Shown: positions 44,386 through 57,540, numbered from the stretch's first letter. The stretch: 64,000 nucleotides of DNA from Meghimatium bilineatum (GCA_034231615.1 CM067322.1:54507357-54571356); one strand, 5' to 3'. Notes: generated from the letters alone by a model not told the origin. Numbers and translations are program-made.

Positions 44386-44630
44386 TGCATGCACTTACTG
44401 ATATTCTGATTAATTATTGCATTTACGTACTAAGATTCTGATTAATTGTTGCATTTACACACAAAGATTCAGATCAATTGTTTCATTTATATATTAAGAT
44501 TTTGATTAATTGTTCTATTCACATACTAAAATTCCGATTAATTGTTGCATATACATACTAAAATTCCGATTAATTGTTGCATATATATGTACTACGATTC
44601 TGATTAACTGTTGCATGTACATACTAAATT
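44386..44630. repeat. ~32-bp tandem repeat, 7 units
   Basis: GATTCTGATTAATTGTTGCA and TTTACATACTAA-type units recur every 32-34 bp, with decay. A lone unit is at 44038-44066. Confidence 0.9.
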
Positions 44631-44694
44631 AAAAAAAAAATTCGCACGTTCATACGAACGATTATGACAGCGTTTTCTAATATCTTTTAACCAT

Positions 44695-44840
44695 CTTATG
44701 TGGATGGTCTGAAAGTCTCCCCATTGGCCCATCAGACTAGCAACCATGCAAAAAACACTTAGTAGATGCCATGCCTAATTCCGAGTCTTTGCTCTTGTGA
44801 AAACCCTACAGTGCTTTTTTCTCATATATGCGTTTATTGT
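44695..44840 (+). repeat. Dispersed repeat family E fragment
   Basis: AGTCTCCCCATTGGCCCATC, AGACTAGCAACCATGC, CACTTAGTAGATGCCATGCC and TTGCTCTTGTGAAAACC align to the first 130 bp of family E. It faces away from the minus-strand piece at 44255, across the 32-bp array. Confidence 0.6.
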
Positions 44841-46374
44841 TTGCTCCACATTTGAGAAGATATTTTCTCACAGTACTGCGCAATGATAGGAATTGGAAAT
44901 TTTCTGGGTATGAAAGAACGTACTGCAGAAACTTCTCATCGAGTTAAAGAATACAAGGGCTATAGTTTTGCTGAATAATTCATGAGGATAAAAACAGGCA
45001 AACATCAAACACACCGTATTGATCGTTTTCATCGGTTCTACCCTCCACATGGTCTTTGAACCATTGCTTCAAATACTATACTACTTTCTTTCTTTGCTAC
45101 TTTCTTTGTTTGTTTGTGTGTTTGTTGAGGAAAACATGAAGGATTTTATTTATACTGGGTGTCAACAAAATTTATCTGCACTTATTTACATCGGTGGTGA
45201 CACATTGATATATGCGTTTTGAGTATTAAGTGTGGAGGGACCTCTACTCATAGGATCAAGACGGTAGTTCATCCTCATAGGATATGTTCATAGGTACATA
45301 TCGCTGGTGTAGTCAATACACGTCCTTCTTTAGAATAATCATGTGCTCTATATGTCAGAAAACGTTACTTAATTTTGCTAATGAAAATGATCATTGGATA
45401 CTGTGTGCATACTTTGTGTTGCCAGCGAATGAAAACCACGGACAAAATAAGATCAGCCAAAAGCAACACGCTATTTGAGATCAGCACACATGACTATATT
45501 GGTGATGGGCTTTCTATGACCATGCCTTGTTATGTACACTTACCATTCGGTCAAAATGAGATACCTACATAAGCTGTAAATGGAATGGAGGACACAATTC
45601 ATCGCACTTCAAGGTGTGCAGGTACCATATCTAATGTACTTTGTGGTCAAAGTAATATTTGTTAGGTAAAATGCAATAGAGAATTATTCCCAGCGAACAT
45701 AGTCTTTTGTGACGATTAATGGTTCGTCAATTAAAGTTAATTCATGCAAGGTCAGTTTTAACTAAACAATTATTCAATGAGAACAACAATTTGCAAGCTT
45801 TCACAGAATTGATTTGCAAGCTTGGCATTTCCCCATAACTACTGGACAGAACTGTCATAGACGATTTCCTGTCTGTCCTTAAGCTTTATGTACACTAAAT
45901 AATTTTCCAGAAGTGTTCCTTTCGCTGGTCCGAATCAGCGACACTTATCTTGGCTGGTTCGACTTTTTTCGGACATTTCATAAGCAGGCGACAAAAAGTG
46001 ACCAATAAGCCGCATTAACCAAAATAAGCATTTCTGTTTAATATCAGTTCGTATGACTATTAAAGAGATGGTCTCGACGTACATTATGATATCACTAACG
46101 AAACATAACTTAACCTAACCGGCGGGGTAGGGGTTATATTTTAAAAATACATAATTAAGCGCGGGGGAGGGGGGTGCCTGGGTTCGTGACAGTCTAGACG
46201 TGGGGGAGGGATGTCCAAAACTGACAAAACAATTGTTGACTTATTTTATGGATATCCCCTTAGTAGCCTCTTACACTACGCACAGCGGGGATTGCGTTGT
46301 TGCTATTCTTCGCTCCCCAAACGGACCTTGTCAATACAATTGATAAACAATTATGAAATACGCCGATAAGTTGT
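44841..46374. other. Gene-free stretch with weak dispersed motifs
   Basis: ACTTTGTGTTGCCAGCGAAT followed by GAAAACCACGGACAAAAT (45411-45450) also occurs in degraded form at 13971-14010. AGCGACACTTATCTTGGCTG (45947) resembles 38020. A G-run is at 46163. No gene. Confidence 0.4.
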
Positions 46375-46617
46375 CTCTAATTACCAGTAGCTATAGTAAT
46401 CCGTAACTATCTTATATTACTATCTTCCATCTAATTACCAGTAGATATAGTATTCCATAACAATTTTATTTCTACCTTCCATCTAATTTCCAGTAGATAT
46501 AATATCCCATAACTATGTTATTACTATTTGCCCTCTAATTACCAGTAGACATAGTAATCCATAACTATCTTATTACTATCTTCTATCTAATTACCAGTAT
46601 ATATAATATTCCATAAC
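46375..46617. repeat. ~52-bp tandem repeat, 4.7 units
   Basis: CTAATTACCAGTAGATATAG, TAATCCATAACTATCTTATT and ACTATCTTCCAT recur from 46377 at 52-54-bp steps. Confidence 0.95.
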
Positions 46618-47404
46618 GAATCAATCATTATCAGAAAATAATTTATAAACATTTAGCGCACATATTTATGCACAAGGCATCACTCCTTTCCATATTTTCA
46701 CGGGTATACATAATGCATGTCATACCCCAAGTGGGATATCTAATTATCTACGTGTATATGCATGCAGCATCCAGACGTTAGAAGCGCTCTTGAATGTCAC
46801 AACTAACATATACTATGTTATGACATCCATACACCAGACTGGCTTCATTTTCAAAAGCAAAATATGCTATTACTGGAAACAAATGAGGAATAGAAATGGT
46901 GTTCTAATGTGTTTCTATCAGCTATATAATGTCTGCAACAAAATGAATACACTGTGGATTCAATGGAGCACATTTAAGTGCTAGAGTAGAGATGTGATGG
47001 GGGACAGTTGCTTGGAATCGTCGTAGATTGGAATGTTTCGGTTTATAAAGAGAGAGATTCACATAGTTGCAGGGACAACCCAATAAACTGAAAATTTATG
47101 GTTGCGGTAAAACAGGGCAAATGCGAGTATGAATGTAAATAGGTAAATTAAAGTGTTGCCTATAGTAAAGTTAATACAATAGAATGCAAGGGAAGATGAC
47201 AGCTTCGAATAAAAAGCTTTCATCGGGATAAACAAAACAAAAAAAAAAAGAAATATACACCGAAAGCAAATAAATTAAAGTGAGGAACAAATCATACCAG
47301 AACACGAGAGAAAGAAAGAAAAGAGAATAGCAGAGAGTAAAGTTATAGGAAGATATGAGCTTATAGGGAATGTTAGAGCATGTTACATACGATATGATGG
47401 CAGA
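46618..47404. other. Gene-free stretch
   Basis: No recognised element before the MITE. The first decayed satellite words (TTAGAGCATG) appear at 47370-47400. Confidence 0.4.
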
Positions 47405-47412
47405 TGCTAGAG

Positions 47413-47619
47413 CAGTGTTTCCCAATCTGGGGCGCACGCCCCACAGGGGGGGGGGGGCAATTTGATTGTTCAGGGGGGGGCAATTTCGGAAAAAATGTGT
47501 AGGGAACAATTCAATTTTTAATGCAAAAATTAAATATGTATATACTACATGGGGGGGGGGAATCAAATTTTTAGAACGACTTTGGTGGTGCATGGTTAAT
47601 AAGAGATTGGGAAACACTG
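47413..47619. mobile_element. hAT MITE, 207 bp, inserted at the satellite edge
   Basis: Starts CAGTGTTTCCCAATCTGGGG and ends (complement) CAGTGTTTCCCAATCTCTTA. TGCTAGAG (47405-47412) and TGTTAGAG (47620-47627) match at 7 of 8. Two long G-runs (G13 and G10) lie inside. The target word is part of the 31/34-bp satellite. Confidence 0.92.
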
Positions 47620-50600
47620 TGTTAGAGAATAGTACATAAGATATGATGGGAGATAGAGCATGTCACATAAGATATGATGGGAGATAGAGCATGTCACATA
47701 AGATATGATGGGAGATAGAGCATGTCACATAAGATATGATGGGAGATAGAGCATGTCACATAAGATATGATGGGAGATAGAGCATGTCACATAAGATATG
47801 ATGGGAGATAGAGCATGTCACATAAGATATGATGGGAGATAGAGCATGTCACATAAGATATGATGGGAGATAGAGCATGTCACATAAGATATGATGGGAG
47901 ATAGAGCATGTCACATAAGATATGATGGGAGATAGAGCATGTCACATAAGATATGATGGGAGATAGAGCATGTCACATAAGATATGATGGGAGATATTAG
48001 AGCATGACACAAAAGATATGATGGGAGATATTAGAGCGTGGCACATAAGATATGATGGGAGATAGAGCATGTCACATAAGATATGATGGGAGATAGAGCA
48101 TGTCACATAAGATATGATGGGAGATAGAGCATGTCACATAAGATATGATGGGAGATAGAGCATGTCACATAAGATATGATGGGAGATAGAGCATGTCACA
48201 TAAGATATGATGGGAGATATTAGAGCATGACACATAAGATATGATGGGAGATATTAGAGCGTGGCACATAAGATATGATGGGAGATAGAGCATGTCACAT
48301 AAGATATGATGGGAGATAGAGCATGTCACATAAGATATGATGGGAGATATTAGAGCATAGCACATAAGATATGATGGGAGATATTAGAGCATGGCACATA
48401 AGATATGATGGGAGATATTAGAGCATGGCACATAATATATGATGGGAGATATTAGAGCATGGTACATAAGATATGATGGGAGATAGAGCATGGTACATAA
48501 TATATGATTGGGAGATATTAGAGCATGGCACATAATATATGATGGGAGATATTAGAGCATGGTACATAAGATATGATGGGAGATAGAGCATGTCACATAA
48601 GATATGATTGGGAGATATTAGAGCATAGCACATAAGATATGATGGGAGATATTAGAGCATGGCACATAAGATATGATGGGAGATAGAGCATGTCACATAA
48701 GATATGATGGGAGATAGAGCATGTCACATAAGATATGATGGGAGATATTAGAGCATAGCACATAAGATATGATGGGAGATATTAGAGCATGGCACATAAG
48801 ATATGATGGGATATATTAGAGCATGGCACATAAGATATGATTGGGAGATATTAGAGCATGGTACATAAGATATGATGGGAGATATTAGAGCATGGTACAT
48901 AAGATATGATGGGAGATAGAGCATGGTACATAATATATGATTGGGAGATATTAGAGCATGGCACATAATATATGATGGGAGATATTAGAGCATGGCACAT
49001 AAGATATGATTGGGAGATATTAGAGCATGGCACATAATATATGATGGGAGATATTAGAGCATGGTACATAATATATGATGGGAGATATTAGAGCATGGTA
49101 CATAAGATATGATGGGAGATATTAGAGCATGGCACATAAGATATGATGGGAGATATTAGAGCATGGCACATAATATATGATGGGAGATATTAGAGCATGG
49201 CACATAATATATGATGGGAGATATTAGAGCATGGCACATAATATATGATGGGAGATATTAGAGCATGGTACATAAGATATGATGGGAGATATTAGAGCAT
49301 GGCACATAAGATATGATTGGGAGATATTAGAGCATGGCACATAATATATGATGGGAGATATTAGAGCATGGCACATAAGATATGATGGGAGATATTAGAG
49401 CATGGCACATAATACATGATGGGAGATATTAGAGCATGGTACATAAGATATGATGGGAGATATTAGAGCATGGCACATAAGATATGATGGGAGATAGAGC
49501 ATGTCACATAAGATATGATGGGAGATAGAGCATGTCACATAAGATATGATGGGAGATAGAGCATGGCACATAAGATATGATGGGATATATTAGAGCATGG
49601 CACATAAGATATGATGGGAGATATTAGAGCATGTCACATAAGATATGATGGGAGATAGAGCATGTCACATAAGATATGATGGGAGATAGAGCATGTCACA
49701 TAAGATATGATGGGAGATAGAGCATGTCACATAAGATATGATGGGAGATAGAGCATGTCACATTAGATATGATGGGAGATAGAGCATGTCACCTAAGATA
49801 TGATGGGAGATAGAGCATGTCACATATAATATGATGGGAGATAGAGCATGTCACATAAGATATGATGGGAGATATTAGAGCATGGCACATAAGATATTAT
49901 GGGAGATATTAGAGCATGGCACATAAGATATGATGGGAGATAGAGCATGTCACATAAGATATGATGGGAGATAGAGCATGTCACATAAGATATGATGGGA
50001 GATATTAAAGCATGGCACATAAGATATGATGGGAGATGTTAGAGCATGGCACATAAGATATGATGGGAGATATTAGAGCATGGCACATAAGATATGATGG
50101 GAGATATTAGAGCATGGTACATAAGATATGATGGGAGATAGAGCATGGTACATAAGATATGATTGGGAGATATTAGAGCATGGCACATAAGATATGATTG
50201 GGAGATATTAGAGCATGGCACATAATATATGATGGGAGATATTAGAGCATGTCACATAAGATATGATGGGAGATAGAGCATGTCACATAAGATATGATGG
50301 GAGATAGAGCATGTCACATAAGATATGATGGGAGATAGAGCATGTCACATAAGATATGATGGGAGATAGAGCATGTCACATAAGATATGATGGGAGATAG
50401 AGCATGTCACATAAGATATGATGGGAGATAGAGCATGTCACATAAGATATGATGGGAGATAGAGCATGTCACATAAGATATGATGGGAGATAGAGCATGT
50501 CACATAAGATATGATGGGAGATATTAGAGCATGACACAAAAGATATGATGGGAGATATTAGAGCGTGGCACATAAGATATGATGGGAGATAGAGCATGTC

Positions 50601-53600
50601 ACATAAGATATGATGGGAGATAGAGCATGTCACATAAGATATGATGGGAGATAGAGCATGTCACATAAGATATGATGGGAGATAGAGCATGTCACATAAG
50701 ATATGATGGGAGATAGAGCATGTCACATAAGATATGATGGGAGATATTAGAGCATGACACATAAGATATGATGGGAGATATTAGAGCGTGGCACATAAGA
50801 TATGATGGGAGATAGAGCATGTCACATAAGATATGATGGGAGATAGAGCATGTCACATAAGATATGATGGGAGATATTAGAGCATAGCACATAAGATATG
50901 ATGGGAGATATTAGAGCATGGCACATAAGATATGATGGGAGATATTAGAGCATGGCACATAATATATGATGGGAGATATTAGAGCATGGTACATAAGATA
51001 TGATGGGAGATAGAGCATGGTACATAATATATGATTGGGAGATATTAGAGCATGGCACATAATATATGATGGGAGATATTAGAGCATGGTACATAAGATA
51101 TGATGGGAGATAGAGCATGTCACATAAGATATGATTGGGAGATATTAGAGCATAGCACATAAGATATGATGGGAGATATTAGAGCATGGCACATAAGATA
51201 TGATGGGAGATAGAGCATGTCACATAAGATATGATGGGAGATAGAGCATGTCACATAAGATATGATGGGAGATATTAGAGCATAGCACATAAGATATGAT
51301 GGGAGATATTAGAGCATGGCACATAAGATATGATGGGATATATTAGAGCATGGCACATAAGATATGATTGGGAGATATTAGAGCATGGTACATAAGATAT
51401 GATGGGAGATATTAGAGCATGGTACATAAGATATGATGGGAGATAGAGCATGGTACATAATATATGATTGGGAGATATTAGAGCATGGCACATAATATAT
51501 GATGGGAGATATTAGAGCATGGCACATAAGATATGATTGGGAGATATTAGAGCATGGCACATAATATATGATGGGAGATATTAGAGCATGGTACATAATA
51601 TATGATGGGAGATATTAGAGCATGGTACATAAGATATGATGGGAGATATTAGAGCATGGCACATAAGATATGATGGGAGATATTAGAGCATGGCACATAA
51701 TATATGATGGGAGATATTAGAGCATGGCACATAATATATGATGGGAGATATTAGAGCATGGCACATAATATATGATGGGAGATATTAGAGCATGGTACAT
51801 AAGATATGATGGGAGATATTAGAGCATGGCACATAAGATATGATTGGGAGATATTAGAGCATGGCACATAATATATGATGGGAGATATTAGAGCATGGCA
51901 CATAAGATATGATGGGAGATATTAGAGCATGGCACATAATACATGATGGGAGATATTAGAGCATGGTACATAAGATATGATGGGAGATATTAGAGCATGG
52001 CACATAAGATATGATGGGAGATAGAGCATGTCACATAAGATATGATGGGAGATAGAGCATGTCACATAAGATATGATGGGAGATAGAGCATGGCACATAA
52101 GATATGATGGGATATATTAGAGCATGGCACATAAGATATGATGGGAGATATTAGAGCATGTCACATAAGATATGATGGGAGATAGAGCATGTCACATAAG
52201 ATATGATGGGAGATAGAGCATGTCACATAAGATATGATGGGAGATAGAGCATGTCACATAAGATATGATGGGAGATAGAGCATGTCACATTAGATATGAT
52301 GGGAGATAGAGCATGTCACCTAAGATATGATGGGAGATAGAGCATGTCACATATAATATGATGGGAGATAGAGCATGTCACATAAGATATGATGGGAGAT
52401 ATTAGAGCATGGCACATAAGATATTATGGGAGATATTAGAGCATGGCACATAAGATATGATGGGAGATAGAGCATGTCACATAAGATATGATGGGAGATA
52501 GAGCATGTCACATAAGATATGATGGGAGATATTAAAGCATGGCACATAAGATATGATGGGAGATGTTAGAGCATGGCACATAAGATATGATGATAGATAT
52601 TAGAGCATGGCACATAAGATATGATGGGAGATATTAGAGCATGGAACATAAGATATGATGGGAGATAGAGCATGGTACATAAGATATGATTGGGAGATAT
52701 TAGAGCATGGCACATAAGATATGATTGGGAGATATTAGAGCATGGCACATAATATATGATGGGAGATATTAGAGCATGTCACATAAGATATGATGGGAGA
52801 TAGAGCATGTCACATAAGATATGATGGGAGATAGAGCATGTCACATAAGATATGATGGGAGATAGAGCATGTCACATTAGATATGATGGGAGATAGAGCA
52901 TGTCACCTAAGATATGATGGGAGATAGAGCATGTCACATAAGATATGATGGGAGATAGAGCATGTCACATAAGATATGATGGGAGATATTAGAGCATGGC
53001 ACATAAGATATTATGGGAGATATTAGAGCATGGCACATAAGATATGATGGGAGATAGAGCATGTCACATAAGATATGATGGGAGATAGAGCATGTCACAT
53101 AAGATATGATGGGAGATATTAAAGCATGGCACATAAGATATGATGGGAGATGTTAGAGCATGGCACATAAGATATGATGGGAGATATTAGAGCATGGCAC
53201 ATAAGATATGATGGGAGATATTAGAGCATGGTACATAAGATATGATGGGAGATAGAGCATGGCACATAAGATATGATGGGAGATATTAGAGCATGGCACA
53301 TAAGATATGATTGGGAGATATTAGAGGATGGCACATAATATATGATGGGAGATATTAGATCATGTCACATAAGATATGATGGGAGATATTAGAGTATGGC
53401 ACATAAGATATGATGGGAGATATTAGAGCATGGCACATAAGATATGATGGGAGATAGAGCATGGCACATAAGATATAATGGGAGATATTAGATCATGTCA
53501 CATAAGATATGATGGGAGATTTTTAGAGCATGGCACATAAGATATGATGGGAGATATTAGAGCATGGCACATAAGATATGATGGGAGATAGAGCATGTCA

Positions 53601-53750
53601 CATAAGATATGATGGGAGATAGAGCATGTCACATAAGATATGATGGGAGATTTTTAGAGCATGGCACATAAGATATGATGGGAGATATTAGAGCATGGCA
53701 CATAAGATATGATGGGAGATATTAGAGCATGGCACATAAGATATAATGGA
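47620..53750. repeat. 31/34-bp satellite array, about 6.1 kb, with 2527-bp duplication
   Basis: Units are GATAGAGCATGTCACATAAG plus ATATGATGGGA (31 bp) or the form with an extra ATT (GATATTAGAGCATGGCACAT, 34 bp), and rarer TGATTGGGA and ATATATGAT variants. Rare variants recur exactly 2527 bp apart: ATGACACAAAAG at 48004 and 50531, CATTAGATATG at 49761 and 52288, CACCTAAG at 49791 and 52318. So about 47713-50239 and 50240-52766 are two near-identical copies, and a third partial copy follows to about 53240. Short minus-strand frames (60-72 aa) are translations of the unit. Confidence 0.95.
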
Positions 53751-53751
53751 A

Positions 53752-53778
53752 TAAGATAATAATAATAATATAATAATA
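53752..53778 (+). repeat. (AAT)n microsatellite at the array's right end
   Basis: GATAATAATAATAATATAAT and AATAAG lie between the satellite and unique sequence. Confidence 0.85.
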
Positions 53779-53989
53779 AGATCTTTCCCAATTGTATCTC
53801 TGCCTACCTCTAGCTCGCATCTTATTGACTCTACCCTCAAGTAGGTCTTCAACAAGGTGTCATGTCTTTTATATGTCTAGAGTACTTTTATTTATTTAAT
53901 CTGTATTTCCTTTAATAGTTCTTTTTTTGTCATATGAAGTGTTGTTAGAACCTTTTGTTTATTTTTCCCTCTTTCCATGAATTTCTTCA

Positions 53990-54720
53990 TATTCTTCTAT
54001 ATATTCAAATCTTCTTCTTCTTCTTTCCTTCCTCTTTTACCCTTTACGGGTGTCGAGGGAGATACAAATGTTCTTTTTCTCGCTTTTCTGGCAGCTTCAG
54101 ATAATGTTATTTGGTGTTCGTGTAATGTCTCTTTGATGTTGTCGATTCAGCGTATTATACCCTTGGCTCTTCTTTCTGCTTCCCCTCTCTTAGTATATGC
54201 TTTATGAACTAATAAATCACACGGCACTCTTTCCAGATGACCAAACCTGTTGGTTTTGTATGTATTGTAGAATTGATATGACACCAACTCTTTCTCTTAT
54301 GACATCGTTTCTAATTCTGTGTCTTCTGGTCACTCCTGTGGCTTTTCTCAGACATCATAAAGGTATAAATTATGTCTTCTAGTTTCTTGTTGATTTTTCA
54401 TGTTTCTGAACCATACATTAATATAGAATAGGTGTAGCATTTCTTCCTCTTTGTTATTATGTCAGTTTTCAGGTTACAGAACCAATAACTTCGATGAACT
54501 GTGCAATTCGCTTCAGGTAATTCATCGAACCCCTTAGGTTTGGAAGTAGTGCACTCTAAATTTACCACATTATCTCCCTCTCTACCATCAACTAGATTAT
54601 ATAAAATAAAGCTTTGTATTATATTGACGACGTTAGTTTGATCCTCTTTAAGACGATTATTGATGAATGAGCTATTATGCAAGCCATATATTGTGACTGT
54701 ACTCGACACTGACACAAGTT
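53990..54720 (-). pseudogene. RTE-like LINE C-terminal remnant
   Basis: The minus strand reads NCTVHRSYWFCNLKTDIITK, then YSILMYGSET, SEKATGVTRRHRIRNDVIRE, RVGVISILQYIQNQQV, IDNIKETLHEHQITLSEAAR and KARKRTFVSPSTP, in shifting frames. Y-G-S-E-T, R-x-R-I-R-N-x-V-I-R-E and W/I-D-N-I-K-E are landmark motifs after the RT palm. The stretch is moderately preserved with about four lesions. Confidence 0.8.
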
Positions 54721-54984
54721 AAAGAACATTCAACAAGGATATATAAACAGATGACAGGGATCAAGAAAGAGCTAATTGTGGATCGTATTACTAATACGAC
54801 TTGACAGTCAAATAAGATAAAAAGGCAAAGACATAACAGAAAAATAAGATATCGAGATAGAGAAATAGTCGATAAATGTTATATTTTTCTTCGCATTCAC
54901 TACTGTTTATATGTATATTTACATGCTGGATATTTATGCCGACATATTCCTTGTCAAAAACGATACTACCTGGAATAGTCAGAG

Positions 54985-55150
54985 TGTGAAGAAGCTGAGG
55001 AGGACAAAGAAAATCATGTTCAGATAACACAAGCGACTGGATCTGTCGGGAATGTTTCCTCACCCATCCGCGTCACTCAAGATAGAAATCGCTAGAGGAC
55101 TGTGTGTGTTTGATACATTCACTGCAGTTTCCATGCGACTCTGACGAGTT
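54985..55150 (+). pseudogene. LINE C-terminal remnant
   Basis: EEAEEDKENHV, RLDLSGMFPHPSAS and IRVTQDRNR, then RTVCV and a stop after VSMRL. Same ending type as at 42270-42450, as shown by the shared words CACCCATCCGCGTCACTCAA (here) and CACTCATCCGCATCGCTGAG (there). Confidence 0.5.
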
Positions 55151-55194
55151 ATGGACTTGTCTATATGTTTGTACAGTAAATTATGTTTTCTTTA

Positions 55195-55268
55195 GGGTAC
55201 TTCTCTAGCGTAGTGGCTAAGCTGTTCGCCGTATGTTCAAGAGGTCATGGGTTCGAACCCTGCTCATG
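55195..55268 (+). mobile_element. tRNA-like SINE head (family S2), best preserved
   Basis: TACTTCTCTAGCGTAGTGGC, TAAGCTGTTCGCCGTATGTT, CAAGAGGTCATGGGTTCGAA and CCCTGC. Both the A box TAGCGTAGTGG and the B box GGTTCGAACCC are intact, with spacing like a tRNA. The first and last stems do not pair well, so it is more likely a SINE head than a tRNA gene. Confidence 0.65.
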
Positions 55269-56210
55269 TCGTCTTGTGGAGCTACGGAGTTACATGCTAT
55301 GAGTTATACACTTCACAAACCGAGAACAGTGAAGTCAATCCTTTACGACTTTCAACTTTTTTCAACTGTTTTCTTGATAAATGATGAAGATATTAAAAAC
55401 TCATCCAGATTCTCCCCAAAAAAGTGTGAAATATGCTGTGAAATATTATACCTCTGCGAGTTAGATAATGCCATTGTTGCTGATGTGTCTATTGTCCTTG
55501 TACCTCTGACTACTTAACACATGTTCTTGCTTGAGCAAGAACTGTGATCCTGTTCGTTATAAGGGATGACCTGACTAGTCTTCCGACCCGCTGTTGGCTG
55601 AACTAAGCCCAGTCTCCGCGAAAAGCTACTAAAAATAATGTGTTTCTGTGAATGTTTTCATGCGAGATACATGGCTCCCGCAGTCAATGAGAATGTGATG
55701 AGAAAATAACACGGAGTCTTAGGATGTCTTATACCTTGTTAGGATACCTATTCTCTTTCAACTTTCAACCTGTTATTTTTGTTTTATTGTCTCTATACTG
55801 AAGCCACGCAGTATTGTGGCATGGGTGCTTAAACATAGGTCAACACAGACACATTTGAATGGTTACATAATCTTATGTGATTGAATGTAGAATGGCAAAG
55901 GCAATATGTGTGATGAATAAGTGTTATAGAACTCGCTTCCCCATAAGTTATCAGCTGCCTAGTCAGTGGTTGAGCAGAAAATGCCGGACTAGTGTCGTAT
56001 ACCGCGTTTGCTCAGTAGCGATGGCATCATTTCTCAACCTTCTCAGAACATTTGCATTGGATGGTACTCTACTTCCTGGTGGCTTGGTGAACCACGGAAG
56101 TAATTATTATTTCAGACCAAAGAAAATTATTGGATTATATCCGGATTTGGTGTTCACCGGGCGAATGCTTTAACATTACACCGCCGTGACTTCCATGTGA
56201 TTGAATGCCT
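55269..56210. other. Gene-free stretch
   Basis: 55578-55612 (GTCTTCCGACCCGCTGTTGG, CTGAACTAAG) is repeated in inverted form at 58850-58895. The frame at 55877-56173 (98 aa, +) matches no family I recognise. Confidence 0.35.
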
Positions 56211-56212
56211 GC

Positions 56213-56385
56213 TAATGTAGGAATACGCTTTCTGTATAAACATACATATTGTTGGAATACGCCATCTATATGCACAAACACATAATAATGGAGTACGCCT
56301 TCTATACACACATGTAATGATGGAGTACGCCTTCTATATACACATGCATAATGATTGAGTAACCTTCTATACACACACATAATGC
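56213..56385. repeat. ~34-bp tandem repeat, 5 units
   Basis: GGAGTACGCCTTCTATACAC and ACATGTAATGAT-type units recur at 56222, 56255, 56290, 56322 and 56356. Confidence 0.9.
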
Positions 56386-56392
56386 TGAATAC

Positions 56393-56458
<66 letters not shown>
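56393..56458. repeat. (TA)33 microsatellite
   Basis: Uninterrupted TA run of about 66 bp. Confidence 0.98.
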
Positions 56459-56461
<3 letters not shown>

Positions 56462-57000
56462 AACAAAGAACACATTTGAGTAGGAAGCTTCTCTCCAAAG
56501 AATGTATTTCTCTTCTTTCAAATGACAAGCATCTGAACATATATTGCTTCTGGCAAAGGGAAAATTGAACACAGGATAATGCAATTTTGCTAATAAAGGG
56601 ACACACACATCACAACACAAATATATCTACGTTTTGCCCACAGCGTCATTCTCAAGCACACAACATAGCACACGAGAAGTAAATAGCGACACTGTCCACA
56701 ATTACAAAACAGAGTTAATCGAATTGCGAGCAGGACGTCCAGAAGAGTATGGATGATAAGCTGGAAATTTATAAACTAGAAGGATAGAGACGAAACAAAA
56801 TGAAAAGATAATTGGCACACCGCAAGGGAATACCTACACGTAAGGATGGCGGATGTGAACACAAAAATGATGCTGCGTATCAAATTGACGGGTATACTGG
56901 TTCTCAGGCGCATATTGAGTCCAGTCATTCGAGAAGCACGATTTAATGATAGTCAGATAATAGCACGTGAACCCAAATGGCTTGCGCTGTTGATGCGTTC

Positions 57001-57168
57001 TTCTTCTTCTTCTTCTTCAGCGTTCATTCTCAAACTCCTGCTGGATCTCTCTAGTAGCAGGTCCATGATCCATTCTAGACTGCCAGCAGGATGTAGTCCA
57101 GAGAATGGAAATGCGTTGTGTCGCCGTTTAATTTGCGCCAATAGCCCGACACATCCGTCTTCGGCGGG
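57001..57168 (-). mobile_element. SINE-A with 12-bp target duplication (reference copy)
   Basis: The minus strand starts at CCGCCGAAGACGGATGTGTC, passes GGCGCAAATTAAACGGCGAC, CATTTCCATTCTCTGGACTA and CATCCTGCTGG, and ends TTTGAGAATGAACGCTGAAG plus a (GAA)6 tail. GTTGATGCGTTC flanks it at 56989-57000 and 57169-57180. The best-preserved of seven copies. Confidence 0.92.
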
Positions 57169-57274
57169 GTTGATGCGTTCAACAACATAAGTCCCAGACT
57201 GGTAGTACAACATATGTGAATGTGTTGAAAGAATCGTTCTCCGAATCTCTTACCTTTTTAAACCTTGTAAAAAG

Positions 57275-57535
57275 TAAGTAAAGTTAACCCAAACCATTTA
57301 ACTGCCTCATTGGCATGAGATTTTAGCGCTCTCACTTTTCAGTGCCTATGCTATATGATGGTGGTAGCCATCTTCTCTCCCTCGCAGTCTTTACTTCTTG
57401 GACTGATCCGGTGTCCAATTCAGGCTCGGTCGACCCAAGAACCGCTGCTGTCTGAAAAACATTTCTATCTCAGCAGGGGAATGAAACCATGACCACTCAT
57501 ATGCGAAGCCAGTGCGATAACCACTGCGCTACGCC
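57275..57535 (-). mobile_element. tRNA-derived SINE (family S1)
   Basis: The minus strand reads GTAGCGCAGTGGTTATCGCA (A box), CTGGCTTCGCATATGAGTGG, TCATGGTTTCATTCCCC (B box), TCGACCGAGCCTGAATT and the end GGTTTGGGTTAACTTTACTT. Moderately diverged. Confidence 0.9.
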
Positions 57536-57540
57536 CCTCC

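Noticed and set aside
48165-53134. Many 60-72 codon minus-strand frames
   Set aside because: All are readings of the 31/34-bp satellite unit and reappear at the 2527-bp duplication distance.
55877-56173. 98-aa plus-strand frame as a small gene
   Set aside because: No family resemblance, no signal peptide and no supporting signals; the length is within chance expectation for this window.
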